DNA of 64,000 nt. It comes from Halobacillus salinus (GTDB lineage: Bacteria > Bacillota > Bacilli > Bacillales > Halobacillaceae). The stretch lies in assembly GCF_004684905.1 (NCBI RefSeq), contig NZ_SRJC01000001.1:1116001-1180000 (forward strand), read 5' to 3'. Shown piece by piece: positions 35,601 to 43,980 of this stretch (positions are counted from its first letter, which is position 1; the number at the start of each line of letters is the position of its first letter). The notes beneath the pieces were generated by a model. The model was not told the DNA's origin, ran no database searches, and worked only from the letters and a program-made list of their open reading frames with translations. A program made the position numbers and the translations under genes.

Positions 35601-38600
35601 ATGACTGCCACTATGACTAATACAAAAGAAACTTTATCATACTTATATCATCAATTACGAAATCAGGATGAAAATGCTAGAACAAAAATTCTTGATCTAG
35701 TTGAAAAATACCAAGCGCGTCAAAAAAGGATTGGGTTTGCCGGCCACTTTTCTGCTGGTAAATCCACTTTAATCAATAAGCTGCTGGAAAGAGAGTTACT
35801 TCCTTCGAGTCCGATACCTACTAGTGCGAATATTGTCCACTTGAAAGAAGGAGAGCCATATACGACGGCATATTTTAAAAACGATCCGCCAGCTAAGTTT
35901 GAGGGGGATATCGATTTTGATACAGTTAAGTCGCTATGTAAAGATGGAGATCGCATCACCCGGGTCGATATTAGCAGGTGCCGAACCGGTCTTCCGGAAG
36001 ACATCACTCTCCTCGACACACCAGGCGTCGACTCTACGAATGACGCAGACCGTCTCATAACCGAGTCCTCCCTTCATACAATGGACTATTTATTTTACGT
36101 TATGGATTATAATCACGTTCAATCAGAAGTGAACTTGAAGTTTTTGTCTGAAATGCAAGGTAGAGGGGTTCCATTCTCCGTCGTCATAAATCAAATCGAT
36201 AAGCATGACGAACAAGAATTGTCTTTTGAAGGGTTCACGAGCAGTGTCGCTTCTTCACTACGGCAGTGGGGAATAGAGCCTGAACAAATTTACTACATTT
36301 CCTTAAAGGACCTTACTGCCAAGCATAATCAATGGGAAGCAGTTAGCAACGATTTTCGTATGCTTTTTGATAAACTCGAGGGGAATTTGGACAGCAGTAT
36401 ATTACATCAGGCAGAGTACGTGTTAAACGAAAGTCTGAAAGATAAGCAGACGGACATCGATGCGCAATTGGATGAACAGAATGAGCGGTATGATGAATTG
36501 TCCACCCAAGTACCCGAACAGGCTAAGGAGAGCTTTCGATCTTTCGAAGAGATTAAGAAGGAAGCGGAGGCACGTTTTCAAAAGGAGGTTCGTTCTTTCA
36601 TTCCCAACGCTTATTTGATGCCAGGTAGACTGCGGGATGATGCAGAGGCCTTTTTACACTCTGTACAGCCGAAATTCAAAGTAGGTCTCTTATTCTCGAA
36701 GCGGAAAACGGAGGAAGCTCAATCTGAACGTGAAAATAATTTCTATGAAGCGCTGCTCGAAATTGTAGAGAAGAACTTGCTATGGCCATTGCGGGATCGG
36801 ATGGGTAAACTAGCAGATGATTACCATGTCGGGGCTGCTGTGCAGGAAACGATCCAACAAAATCCTTTCAAATATGATAAGGAGCGACTCCACGACCTGG
36901 TTGAGTCTGGTGCTGAAGTGACAGGCGCTTACGTTCTACGCTATACCGATCAAGTGGCAAACGACATCCAGCAGAAGATGAAGTCTCATGTAACTTTTTG
37001 GTGGGACACTTTTGTAAATGCATTAGAGCGAAATAGCGAACAAAATGAGCGCGAAAATACGGAAGCGTATGATGTTGTTCATCGTATGCAGGAAATAGAG
37101 CAGATACAAGCGCGACTTAAACAAGAGCGGAAGCACTTAGCTACTACTTATGAAAACTGGTTCCATTCTCCACTCGCTACGGTCGAAATGGAAAAAGAAG
37201 TGCAAACGGCTTTAAGGAACCGTGAAGAATCTATTCAGGTAGCCGACCCGTTTTCTAGAAATTCTACACCTGATCCTAAAGAGGAAGAAAAGGAAACGGA
37301 ATGTGTTGATGTTTCTAGCTCCCGTTCTACAAAAGAGAAGCTTCTTACAACGATGGATCAATTTGTTGAGCATGCCGGTCACATAGACGGTCTGGAAGAA
37401 CTGTTCAAGCAGTTGGAGGAGAAAAGGGAGCGGTTGGAACACCGTAACTTTACCATTGCTCTATTCGGTGCATTCAGTGCAGGGAAGTCTTCTTTTGCAA
37501 ATGCCTTGTTGGGGGAATCGTTGCTCCCTTCGTCACCGAATCCGACAACGGCGACTATCAATAAGATATCTCCACCAGGTACGCATGCGCACAAAACCGT
37601 AAAAGTGTTCATGAAGACAGAACACGACATGCTTGAGGATCTGTCAGAGGCCTTAGAACTATTGCATATCGACACGACGGACTTAGAGGCAGTTTTCAAT
37701 CAGTTAAATTTGGTTTCCGAGAAAGACTGGAATCAATTGAGTCAGAAAAAGCGCGGATTCCTTCAAGCTTTCCGAGAAGGGTATTCGGAGCTTGAGGAAA
37801 GGATCGGAACGTCGTTCATCGTGGAGTGGGATTTATTTGAATCCTATGTATCAATCGAACGATATTCCTGCTTTGTGGAATCAATGGAGCTCTTTTATGA
37901 TTGTGAGTGGACGAAAAAGGGCATCACCTTAGTTGATACCCCAGGTGCAGACTCGGTCAATGCAAGACATACGGATGTTTCATTTGAATACATCAAAGAT
38001 GCAGATGCGATTCTGTTTGTGACGTATTACAATCACCCTTTCTCTAAAGCAGACCAATCTTTCCTCACTCAGCTCGGGAGAGTGAAAGACAGCTTTGCTA
38101 TGGACAAGATGTTCTTCTTGGTCAATGCGAGCGACTTAGCAGCTTCTGAAGAAGAACTTGCTTTTGTAGAATCCTATATATCGGAACAATTGGAGCGGTT
38201 CCAAATACGAAATCCGCGACTCTTCTCCTTATCGAGTAAAAGGGCGTTGGAGGAGAAACGATTTAATTCCTCTTCAAAGGATTCAGGAATTCAAGCATTT
38301 GAAGATAGGTTTGAAATGTTTTTGGAAGAAGAGCTCCAGCAGGTACTGATCGAGTCGATGTGGGAAGATATGCACACCATCACCCATACGATTCATTCCT
38401 TCATTCAATATGGAAAGCTAAATGAAGAGGAGCGGAAAGAACAACTTCAGCGTCTGGAAGAAGATAGAGACCGGGCCGAGAGACGGTTGCAAAACGTCCA
38501 CATTTCATCCGAACTTGCACCAATTGAAAATAAAACAGAGAAACAAGTTCACTACGTACACGAGCGCATGATGCTAAACGGGAACGACCTGTTCAAGCAA

Positions 38601-39200
38601 CACGTTAATCCCGCAACTATCGACGGCCAGAGCGATTCTCCGAGAGAACAGTTGAAACAAGCGCTCTTCCATTTCAGTGAAGAAGTAAATGAGGAGAGAA
38701 AGCAGGAACTAAGGGCGGTCAGTGTAAGGTTGGAGCGAATGATTCAAGAACGTTTGGAAGAAGAGAAGGAACGTTTGATGAAAGACCTTCGTACCATACA
38801 AGATTCATTGGCGTTGCAAATGCCGGATTGGGAACCGATTACAGTGCCTACATTCAAAGAAGCGGACTTCTTTACAGACAAAGAGATCCAAGCGTTATCT
38901 AAGTCTTTCCGTAATACGAAAAGCTTTTTTGAAAAGAATGAGAAAGAGCTGGTGAAAGAAGATTTGCTGATTCAGTTAGCTCCGAAACTAAAAGAGGTAC
39001 TGAATGAAGATGAACTGACGATTCGGACATACTATCAAACGTATTGGAACGAGCGGTACAATCGAGCTCTTGAAGAATGGTCGAAGCAACTTGAATCCAG
39101 TTTTGACAGACTTCAGTATCGCCTCAGTCACCCTGTTTCGATTGCTGAGCTTGAGAGGACACAAGAACAGGTAGAACATTTAGTGGAACGTTCTAACTAA
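35601..39200 (+). CDS. dynA: Two-headed bacterial dynamin DynA
   Basis: 1199-residue fusion of two dynamin-like GTPases, as in B. subtilis DynA (YpbR), which tethers and fuses membranes and helps against membrane stress and phage. First P-loop GHFSAGKSTLINKLL (about residues 47-61), G3 DTPGVDSTND, G4 NQIDK. Second P-loop GAFSAGKSSFANALL (about 623-637), G3 DTPGADSVNA. Helical stalk and paddle regions with coiled coils follow each head. AAAAGGAGA precedes the ATG. Monocistronic with strong terminator. The longest gene in the window. Confidence 0.96.
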   Translation: MTATMTNTKETLSYLYHQLRNQDENARTKILDLVEKYQARQKRIGFAGHFSAGKSTLINKLLERELLPSSPIPTSANIVHLKEGEPYTTAYFKNDPPAKFEGDIDFDTVKSLCKDGDRITRVDISRCRTGLPEDITLLDTPGVDSTNDADRLITESSLHTMDYLFYVMDYNHVQSEVNLKFLSEMQGRGVPFSVVINQIDKHDEQELSFEGFTSSVASSLRQWGIEPEQIYYISLKDLTAKHNQWEAVSNDFRMLFDKLEGNLDSSILHQAEYVLNESLKDKQTDIDAQLDEQNERYDELSTQVPEQAKESFRSFEEIKKEAEARFQKEVRSFIPNAYLMPGRLRDDAEAFLHSVQPKFKVGLLFSKRKTEEAQSERENNFYEALLEIVEKNLLWPLRDRMGKLADDYHVGAAVQETIQQNPFKYDKERLHDLVESGAEVTGAYVLRYTDQVANDIQQKMKSHVTFWWDTFVNALERNSEQNERENTEAYDVVHRMQEIEQIQARLKQERKHLATTYENWFHSPLATVEMEKEVQTALRNREESIQVADPFSRNSTPDPKEEEKETECVDVSSSRSTKEKLLTTMDQFVEHAGHIDGLEELFKQLEEKRERLEHRNFTIALFGAFSAGKSSFANALLGESLLPSSPNPTTATINKISPPGTHAHKTVKVFMKTEHDMLEDLSEALELLHIDTTDLEAVFNQLNLVSEKDWNQLSQKKRGFLQAFREGYSELEERIGTSFIVEWDLFESYVSIERYSCFVESMELFYDCEWTKKGITLVDTPGADSVNARHTDVSFEYIKDADAILFVTYYNHPFSKADQSFLTQLGRVKDSFAMDKMFFLVNASDLAASEEELAFVESYISEQLERFQIRNPRLFSLSSKRALEEKRFNSSSKDSGIQAFEDRFEMFLEEELQQVLIESMWEDMHTITHTIHSFIQYGKLNEEERKEQLQRLEEDRDRAERRLQNVHISSELAPIENKTEKQVHYVHERMMLNGNDLFKQHVNPATIDGQSDSPREQLKQALFHFSEEVNEERKQELRAVSVRLERMIQERLEEEKERLMKDLRTIQDSLALQMPDWEPITVPTFKEADFFTDKEIQALSKSFRNTKSFFEKNEKELVKEDLLIQLAPKLKEVLNEDELTIRTYYQTYWNERYNRALEEWSKQLESSFDRLQYRLSHPVSIAELERTQEQVEHLVERSN

Positions 39201-39228
39201 TGTAGAAGTGACATACACTTATTACACA

Positions 39229-39283
39229 CCCCCTCGAAGCGAAGGATCCTTCCTCCTTCTTCGCTTCGGGGGTCTTTTTTATT
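39229..39283 (+). terminator. Terminator of dynA
   Basis: CCCCCTCGAAGCGAAG and CTTCGCTTCGGGGG form a long stem, with a T run after it. Confidence 0.9.
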
Positions 39284-39335
39284 CATATGGAGGAGTAGTA
39301 TCACATACATTGTAACGACAAGGAGGGATAGGTTT

Positions 39336-39824
39336 ATGTACGCACAGCCTTATAGACAAACGTATGCATCAGAGGTGGCAAAAGTGAACTTTCTATCGAG
39401 TCCTCTTGCACCGAATTTAAAAGGTACGATGCAGTTTTATCAGATGCCATATGGCGTAGAAGTGTTTGTTCAACTCGAAGGGCTTCCGAGCTTCAAGAAA
39501 ACAAAGTCCAAACAAATCGGCCCTCATGGTTTCCATATTCATGAGAAGGGTGTCTGTGAAATCGGAGACGGTAAAGAACCCTTTAGTAGCGCTGGTGGTC
39601 ACTGGAATCCGGATAATCAGCCTCACGGAAATCACGCTGGCGATTTTCCTGTACTGTTTTCCAATCAAGGGCGCGCCAGAATGATCTTCTTTACGGACCG
39701 TTTTCAAGTGAAAGATATTATAGGTAAGTCTGTCATCATCCATGAGGGGCCGGACGACTATAAATCCCAACCAAGTGGAGCATCTGGAAAAAGAATCGCA
39801 TGTGGAATTATTGAAAGAGGATAA
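39336..39824 (+). CDS. sodC: Cu/Zn superoxide dismutase without signal peptide
   Basis: 162 residues. All metal ligands are there: His67, His69 and His136 for copper; bridging His89 in GGHWNP; His97, His100 and Asp103 for zinc (PHGNHAGDFP). Cys74 and Cys156 can form the family disulfide. B. subtilis YojM is said to lack a copper ligand; this protein does not. Unlike most SodC it shows no signal peptide or lipobox at the amino end (MYAQPYRQTYASEV), and upstream in-frame sequence has no start, so it is either cytosolic or exported by an unknown way. AAGGAGGG precedes the ATG. Confidence 0.93.
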   Translation: MYAQPYRQTYASEVAKVNFLSSPLAPNLKGTMQFYQMPYGVEVFVQLEGLPSFKKTKSKQIGPHGFHIHEKGVCEIGDGKEPFSSAGGHWNPDNQPHGNHAGDFPVLFSNQGRARMIFFTDRFQVKDIIGKSVIIHEGPDDYKSQPSGASGKRIACGIIERG

Positions 39825-39888
39825 AAATATGGTATAAATGGAAGAGGTATCGTATATACTGTTTATGTAGGCTGTTAAGGACGCTAAC

Positions 39889-39917
39889 TTGACTTCACCG
39901 GTGAGTCATAGTAAAGT
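39889..39917 (+). promoter_or_regulatory. Probable promoter of the second cold-shock gene
   Basis: TTGACT (39889-39894), 17 bases, TAAAGT (39912-39917). A start near 39924 gives a 136-base leader before the cold-shock gene. Confidence 0.5.
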
Positions 39918-39933
39918 AGTCTATAGGGAAGAG

Positions 39934-39990
39934 AATACCAAGGTACATTATCACCTATTATAAAGAGTGATCAACTATTTGGTACTTTTT
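39934..39990 (+). promoter_or_regulatory. Hairpin with T run in the second cold-shock leader
   Basis: TACCAA (39936-39941) pairs with TTGGTA (39979-39984), enclosing ATCAC/GTGAT (39950-39954, 39967-39971); CTTTTT follows. It resembles a weak terminator inside the leader. Confidence 0.35.
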
Positions 39991-40059
39991 ATAATATGTG
40001 ATTTTTTCTATCTTGCAAAACGCATATTAATTTTAAGAAATATTGGAGGATCCATTCCT

Positions 40060-40260
40060 ATGAAAACAGGTACAGTTAAGTGGTTCAACGCGGAAAAAGG
40101 TTTCGGTTTTATTGAGGTTCAAGGAGAAGACGACGTATTCGTTCACTTCAGTGCGATCAACGAAGAAGGTTTCAAATCCCTTGAAGAAGGTCAATCTGTA
40201 GAGTTCGAAATTACAGAAGGCAACCGCGGACCACAAGCTGCAAACGTAACTAAATTGTAA
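40060..40260 (+). CDS. cspC: Cold-shock protein (CspC type)
   Basis: 66-residue cold-shock domain, paralogue of the protein encoded at 11665. RNP1 KGFGFIEV and RNP2 [11 protein letters not shown] at 40060 follows TTGGAGGA with good spacing; a longer in-frame start 31 codons upstream is in the leader. A long leader with hairpin, own terminator, then a YdjO-like cold-inducible gene. RNA chaperone; cold induction is expected from family knowledge. Confidence 0.95.
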   Translation: MKTGTVKWFNAEKGFGFIEVQGEDDVFVHFSAINEEGFKSLEEGQSVEFEITEGNRGPQAANVTKL

Positions 40261-40268
40261 GTCCAAAT

Positions 40269-40302
40269 AAAAAAAGACTGGCTTTGAATGTCAGTCTTTT
40301 TT
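40269..40302 (+). terminator. Terminator of the second cold-shock gene
   Basis: AAAAAAGACTG/CAGTCTTTTTT around a short loop. Confidence 0.85.
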
Positions 40303-40333
40303 ACATAATTTATGTCTAGAGGAGGCTTAACCG

Positions 40334-40543
40334 ATGGCATTCGGTAAAAAGAATCAGGCAGAAATTAAAGAAGAAGAAACAAAAATCTGGGTATGTGAAT
40401 CTGACGATTGCAATTGCTGGATGAGAGATAACTTCCGAACAAACGAAGAAAATCTTTGTCCGATGTGCGGGAGCAAAATGGTAGAAGAAAACAAAGTGCT
40501 TCAAGTAGTCGAAAATAATAGTTTATATTATAAACAGAAATAA
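40334..40543 (+). CDS. YdjO-like cold-inducible zinc-ribbon protein
   Basis: 69 residues. Four or more Cys arranged as a small zinc ribbon: IWVCESDDCNCWMRDNF and ENLCPMCGSKM. This pattern is that of the YdjO family, reported as cold-inducible in B. subtilis. GAGGAGG precedes the ATG. Located directly after a cold-shock gene, in keeping with a joint cold response although a terminator separates them. Molecular role unknown; nucleic-acid or protein binding is possible. Confidence 0.85.
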   Translation: MAFGKKNQAEIKEEETKIWVCESDDCNCWMRDNFRTNEENLCPMCGSKMVEENKVLQVVENNSLYYKQK

Positions 40544-40550
40544 TTGCACG

Positions 40551-40587
40551 AAGCGGCTGTCTTACATAAGACAGCCGCTTTTTGTTT
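40551..40587 (+). terminator. Terminator after the ydjO-like gene
   Basis: AAGCGGCTGTCTTA/TAAGACAGCCGCTT is a near-perfect stem followed by TTTGTTT. Confidence 0.9.
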
Positions 40588-40637
40588 ACCTGAAATGGCC
40601 AAAGGGAAATGATTCGTATCGAATAGGAGGGACGACA

Positions 40638-41984
40638 ATGGACCACCAACTAGAACAAGTTATTACAACCAAGCAACGACTGAGAAAGCAGACGATCCAT
40701 ACTATTTTGGAACAATTCGACGGAAAACATATGAAGTTGTCTCAAGGTAGTCGGAAGAAAAAATATGACAAAATGCGTCAAGACCCCTATAGCTTCTTCA
40801 GAGGGAGTGCGTACCTGTTTTTCTACGATGTAACAGACCTTCCCTTTGCCTTCCATACTCCGAAGGACAAACCGACTTGGATCATGGGGGATATGCACGC
40901 TGACAATTTCAGCGGCTTCCAGAATGAGGATCACGACATCGTCTTTGATGTGGACGACTTCGATGAGGGATACTTAGGATCTTACCTATACGATGTACTG
41001 CGGATGGCAACAAGCATCCGACTTATGACTTCTCAACACGAGTTTCTTGAGGAAGAACAAGATGAGTTCGTCGACGCATATTTAAAACGATATGTGAAGC
41101 AGCTCGAGGCTTTTCATAAAGGGGAAGATGACCCGAAAGATTTCTTCTTCACAGTAGAGAACACGAAAGGGCCAATCAAAAAAACTCTTAAGAAATTAGA
41201 AAAGCGCAAGCACTCGCATGAACTGGATAAACAAACAGTAGTCGACCATGATTCGATTCGTTCCTTTGATATCGGAAAAGATAAACTATCTTCTGTTTCC
41301 AAGCAGGAAAGGAACGACTTATCTGCAGCATGGAACGATTACATCGTATCTCTAGATCAGGATGACAGGCACGAGGATTCTTTTTATAAGATTAAGGACG
41401 TAGTGAAGAAGAAAGGGTCAGGAATCGGCTCGACTGGTCTTGAACGATTCTATATATTGATCGAAGGTAGTGATGCAGAAGGGAACCATGATGACATCAT
41501 TCTAGAGGCGAAAGAAGCGAGAACACCGATTCCTGCTTACTTCTTCCCGTACGATGAGCAGTTTTGGCAAGATAATAAACACCAAGGAAAACGAGTCATT
41601 CACACCCAGAAGGCCATGCACCATAAAGAAGACCCTTATCTTGGCTACTTCTCCTTCCATGGTAAGGACTTTTATGTAAGAGAGCGGTCGCCATTCTCGA
41701 AGGAATTGAAAGATAAACATTGGCAGGACCACAAAGATGTAAAACGAACAATGAAGACGATGGCTGCCATCAGTGCTAAAGCCCATGCAAGGGCAGATGT
41801 CGACATTGATGAAGGGGTAATGGATTATCATAGTGAAGAGGCTATACTCGAAGCGATCGGCTCGAGCAAAAAACTGTTCCGCCACCAGCTGAGCGTTTGG
41901 TCTAAGTATTACCAAACGGTAGTAGAACAGGACTTTGAATTGTTCAAAGAATGGTTGATTGAACAGGAATACTTTAAATCGTAG
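40638..41984 (+). CDS. DUF2252 family protein
   Basis: 448 residues. DUF2252 proteins have a kinase-like fold; function unknown. Landmarks: GSAYLFFYDVTDLPF near residue 54, then the likely catalytic stretch IMGDMHADNFSGFQNEDHDIVFDVDDFDEG (in pieces, about residues 82-111) resembling the HxDxxxxN and DxD elements of aminoglycoside-kinase-like enzymes, and SGIGSTGLERFYILIEG (about 258-274). AGGAGGGACGAC precedes the ATG. Strongly charged surface. Alone between terminator and the ABC-F gene. Confidence 0.87.
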   Translation: MDHQLEQVITTKQRLRKQTIHTILEQFDGKHMKLSQGSRKKKYDKMRQDPYSFFRGSAYLFFYDVTDLPFAFHTPKDKPTWIMGDMHADNFSGFQNEDHDIVFDVDDFDEGYLGSYLYDVLRMATSIRLMTSQHEFLEEEQDEFVDAYLKRYVKQLEAFHKGEDDPKDFFFTVENTKGPIKKTLKKLEKRKHSHELDKQTVVDHDSIRSFDIGKDKLSSVSKQERNDLSAAWNDYIVSLDQDDRHEDSFYKIKDVVKKKGSGIGSTGLERFYILIEGSDAEGNHDDIILEAKEARTPIPAYFFPYDEQFWQDNKHQGKRVIHTQKAMHHKEDPYLGYFSFHGKDFYVRERSPFSKELKDKHWQDHKDVKRTMKTMAAISAKAHARADVDIDEGVMDYHSEEAILEAIGSSKKLFRHQLSVWSKYYQTVVEQDFELFKEWLIEQEYFKS

Positions 41985-42059
41985 CAGACACCTGTCATAA
42001 GCTAAAGAACAATGATATAATCGTCTTGGTGTATATTCATTAACTGGAGGATTATCTAT

Positions 42060-43676
42060 ATGTTAAACGTAAATAATGTAAGTCTTCGTTTCGGTGATCA
42101 GAAACTGTTTGAAGACGTAAATATAAAGTTCACTCCTGGTAACTGTTACGGATTGATCGGTGCGAACGGTGCAGGGAAGTCTACTTTCTTAAAAATCTTG
42201 AGCGGGGAACTTGAACCACAGACAGGTGACGTCTCGCTTAAAAAAGATCAGCGCTTAGCTGTCTTGAAACAAAATCATTTCGAATATGATGAGTACAAAG
42301 TGCTGGATACCGTAATTATGGGCCATAGTCGTCTTTATGAAGTAATGCAGGAGAAAGATGCTATTTATATGAAAGGCGATTTCACAGAAGAAGATGGAAT
42401 GCGCGCAGCGGAACTCGAAGGAGAGTTCGCTGAAATGAATGGTTGGGAAGCAGAATCTGATGCTGCCCGTCTCCTTACAGGTCTAGGCATTTCAGAAGAC
42501 CTTCATGATAAACAGATGGCGGACATTGCTGCTTCTGAAAAAGTGAAGGTGCTTCTCGCCCAAGCTCTATTCGGAAATCCAGACGTGCTTCTACTCGATG
42601 AGCCGACCAACCACCTGGATATCAAAGCTATTCAGTGGCTGGAAGACTTCTTGATCGATTTTGAGAACACGGTCATCGTCGTTTCCCACGACCGTCACTT
42701 CTTGAACAATGTTTGTACGCATATTGCTGACTTGGACTTCGGGAAGATTCAAGTCTATGTCGGTAACTATGACTTCTGGTATGAGTCCAGTCAGCTTGCG
42801 ATGAAGATGTCTCAAGAACAGAACAAGAAAAAAGAAGAAAAAATGAACGAACTGAAAGAATTTATCGCACGATTCAGCGCCAATGCGTCGAAGTCCAAAC
42901 AAGCCACGTCCCGTAAGAAGCAATTAGAGAAGATATCTTTAGATGATATTCAGCCTTCTTCTCGTAAGTACCCTTATATTGCTTTCAAAGCGGACCGTGA
43001 AATTGGTAATGACATGCTGGTCGTAGAGAATCTTTCTAAAACGATCGATGGTGTGAAGGTACTGGACAATATCAGCTTCACCTTAAATCCAAATGATAAA
43101 GTCGCGCTAGTTGGAGCGAACGAAATTGCAAAAACGACTCTATTCGAGATTCTGATGGGCAATATGGAGCCGGATGAAGGGACTTATAAGTGGGGTGTCA
43201 CTACATCTCAAAGTTATTTCCCTAAAGACAACTCTGAGTTCTTTGAAGGTTCCAACTTGAACCTCGTCGAATGGTTGAGACAATATTCACCTGAAGACGA
43301 AACGGAAACGTTCTTGCGCAGCTTCCTTGGTAGAATGTTATTCTCAGGGGAGGAAGCATTGAAAAATGCAAGTGTCCTATCAGGTGGCGAGAAAGTGCGC
43401 TGCATGCTATCTAAAATGATGCTTTCAGGCGCAAACGTGCTTGTCCTTGACGAACCGACGAACCACTTAGACTTAGAATCCATCACTTCCTTGAACAAAG
43501 GATTGATCAACTTTAAGGGATCGGTCATTTTCGCTTCACACGACCATGAATTCGTCCAAACGATCGCTAACCGTATTGTAGAAATTACACCAAGCGGTAA
43601 GGTCATGAATAAAGAGATGACGTATGATGAATATCTAGCGGATAGTGACGTTCAAAAACAGCTAGCTTCTATGTAA
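42060..43676 (+). CDS. ABC-F family ATPase (YkpA/YbiT-like)
   Basis: 538 residues, two ABC ATPase domains without membrane part, joined by a charged linker (about residues 240-300). ABC-F proteins act on ribosomes. Domain 1: Walker A IGANGAGKSTF (about 33-43) and Walker B LLLDEPTNHLD; its signature IAASEKVKVLLAQAL is degenerate. Domain 2: signature LSGGEKVRCMLSKMM and VLVLDEPTNHLDL are good, but Walker A reads GANEIAKTTLF, with Ala for the last Gly. This may be a trait of the YkpA branch. TGGAGGATT precedes the ATG. Translation factor role inferred from family. Confidence 0.92.
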   Translation: MLNVNNVSLRFGDQKLFEDVNIKFTPGNCYGLIGANGAGKSTFLKILSGELEPQTGDVSLKKDQRLAVLKQNHFEYDEYKVLDTVIMGHSRLYEVMQEKDAIYMKGDFTEEDGMRAAELEGEFAEMNGWEAESDAARLLTGLGISEDLHDKQMADIAASEKVKVLLAQALFGNPDVLLLDEPTNHLDIKAIQWLEDFLIDFENTVIVVSHDRHFLNNVCTHIADLDFGKIQVYVGNYDFWYESSQLAMKMSQEQNKKKEEKMNELKEFIARFSANASKSKQATSRKKQLEKISLDDIQPSSRKYPYIAFKADREIGNDMLVVENLSKTIDGVKVLDNISFTLNPNDKVALVGANEIAKTTLFEILMGNMEPDEGTYKWGVTTSQSYFPKDNSEFFEGSNLNLVEWLRQYSPEDETETFLRSFLGRMLFSGEEALKNASVLSGGEKVRCMLSKMMLSGANVLVLDEPTNHLDLESITSLNKGLINFKGSVIFASHDHEFVQTIANRIVEITPSGKVMNKEMTYDEYLADSDVQKQLASM

Positions 43677-43680
43677 TTTC

Positions 43681-43713
43681 AAAAAGTCTGCCTATTTTGG
43701 CAGACTTTTTTTG
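43681..43713 (+). terminator. Terminator of the ABC-F gene
   Basis: AAAAAGTCTGCC/GGCAGACTTTTT around TATTTT, with more T residues after. Confidence 0.9.
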
Positions 43714-43843
43714 TTTTTTTATAAATTCTTCAAAAGTCGAATTTGTTACTTTTCATAAACGGTTCGCAGTCAGAAAATGACGAATGGACAGGTATTGCGT
43801 CCGCTTGTAGTAGATAATCTTGTACAATAGTCGACATGTAATC

Positions 43844-43975
43844 TTGACGAAATATAGGTGTCACGATTGATAAGAAACTGTCATGCTACTGTTCTTCCTA
43901 TAAATCTAGATTCTGGTAATCTTGTACCCAGAAGAGGTTATCCGAACCGGATAGCACCTAACTCAGGGGGAGGCA
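43844..43975 (+). promoter_or_regulatory. Promoter and structured leader before the LysM-3D gene
   Basis: The 303-base gap 43678-43980 holds no gene. TTGACG (43844-43849) with TTGATA (43867-43872) at 17 bases is a possible promoter. Two hairpins follow: TTCTGG/CCAGAA (43911-43916, 43928-43933) and TATCCG/CGGATA (43939-43944, 43948-43953). AGGTG (43856-43860) could close with CACCT (43956-43960). CTTCCT (43894-43899) can pair with the ribosome site AGGGGG, so translation may be masked. It is not a complete known riboswitch by eye. Confidence 0.4.
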
Positions 43976-43980
43976 GAAAT

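Noticed and set aside
39891-39907. Palindrome GACTTCACCGGTGAGTC in the cold-shock promoter as operator
   Set aside because: Its inner and outer arms have different centres, so only CACCGGTG is truly symmetrical; too weak to call.
40297-40325. Another dif-like stretch after the second cold-shock gene (TTTTTACATAA ... TCTAGAGGAG)
   Set aside because: One base too short between the arms, and made of a terminator T run and a ribosome site.
43844-43980. Complete c-di-AMP riboswitch before the LysM-3D gene
   Set aside because: Only the 3' portion shows resemblance; the GGAGGAACC-type 5' signature and the needed length are missing.
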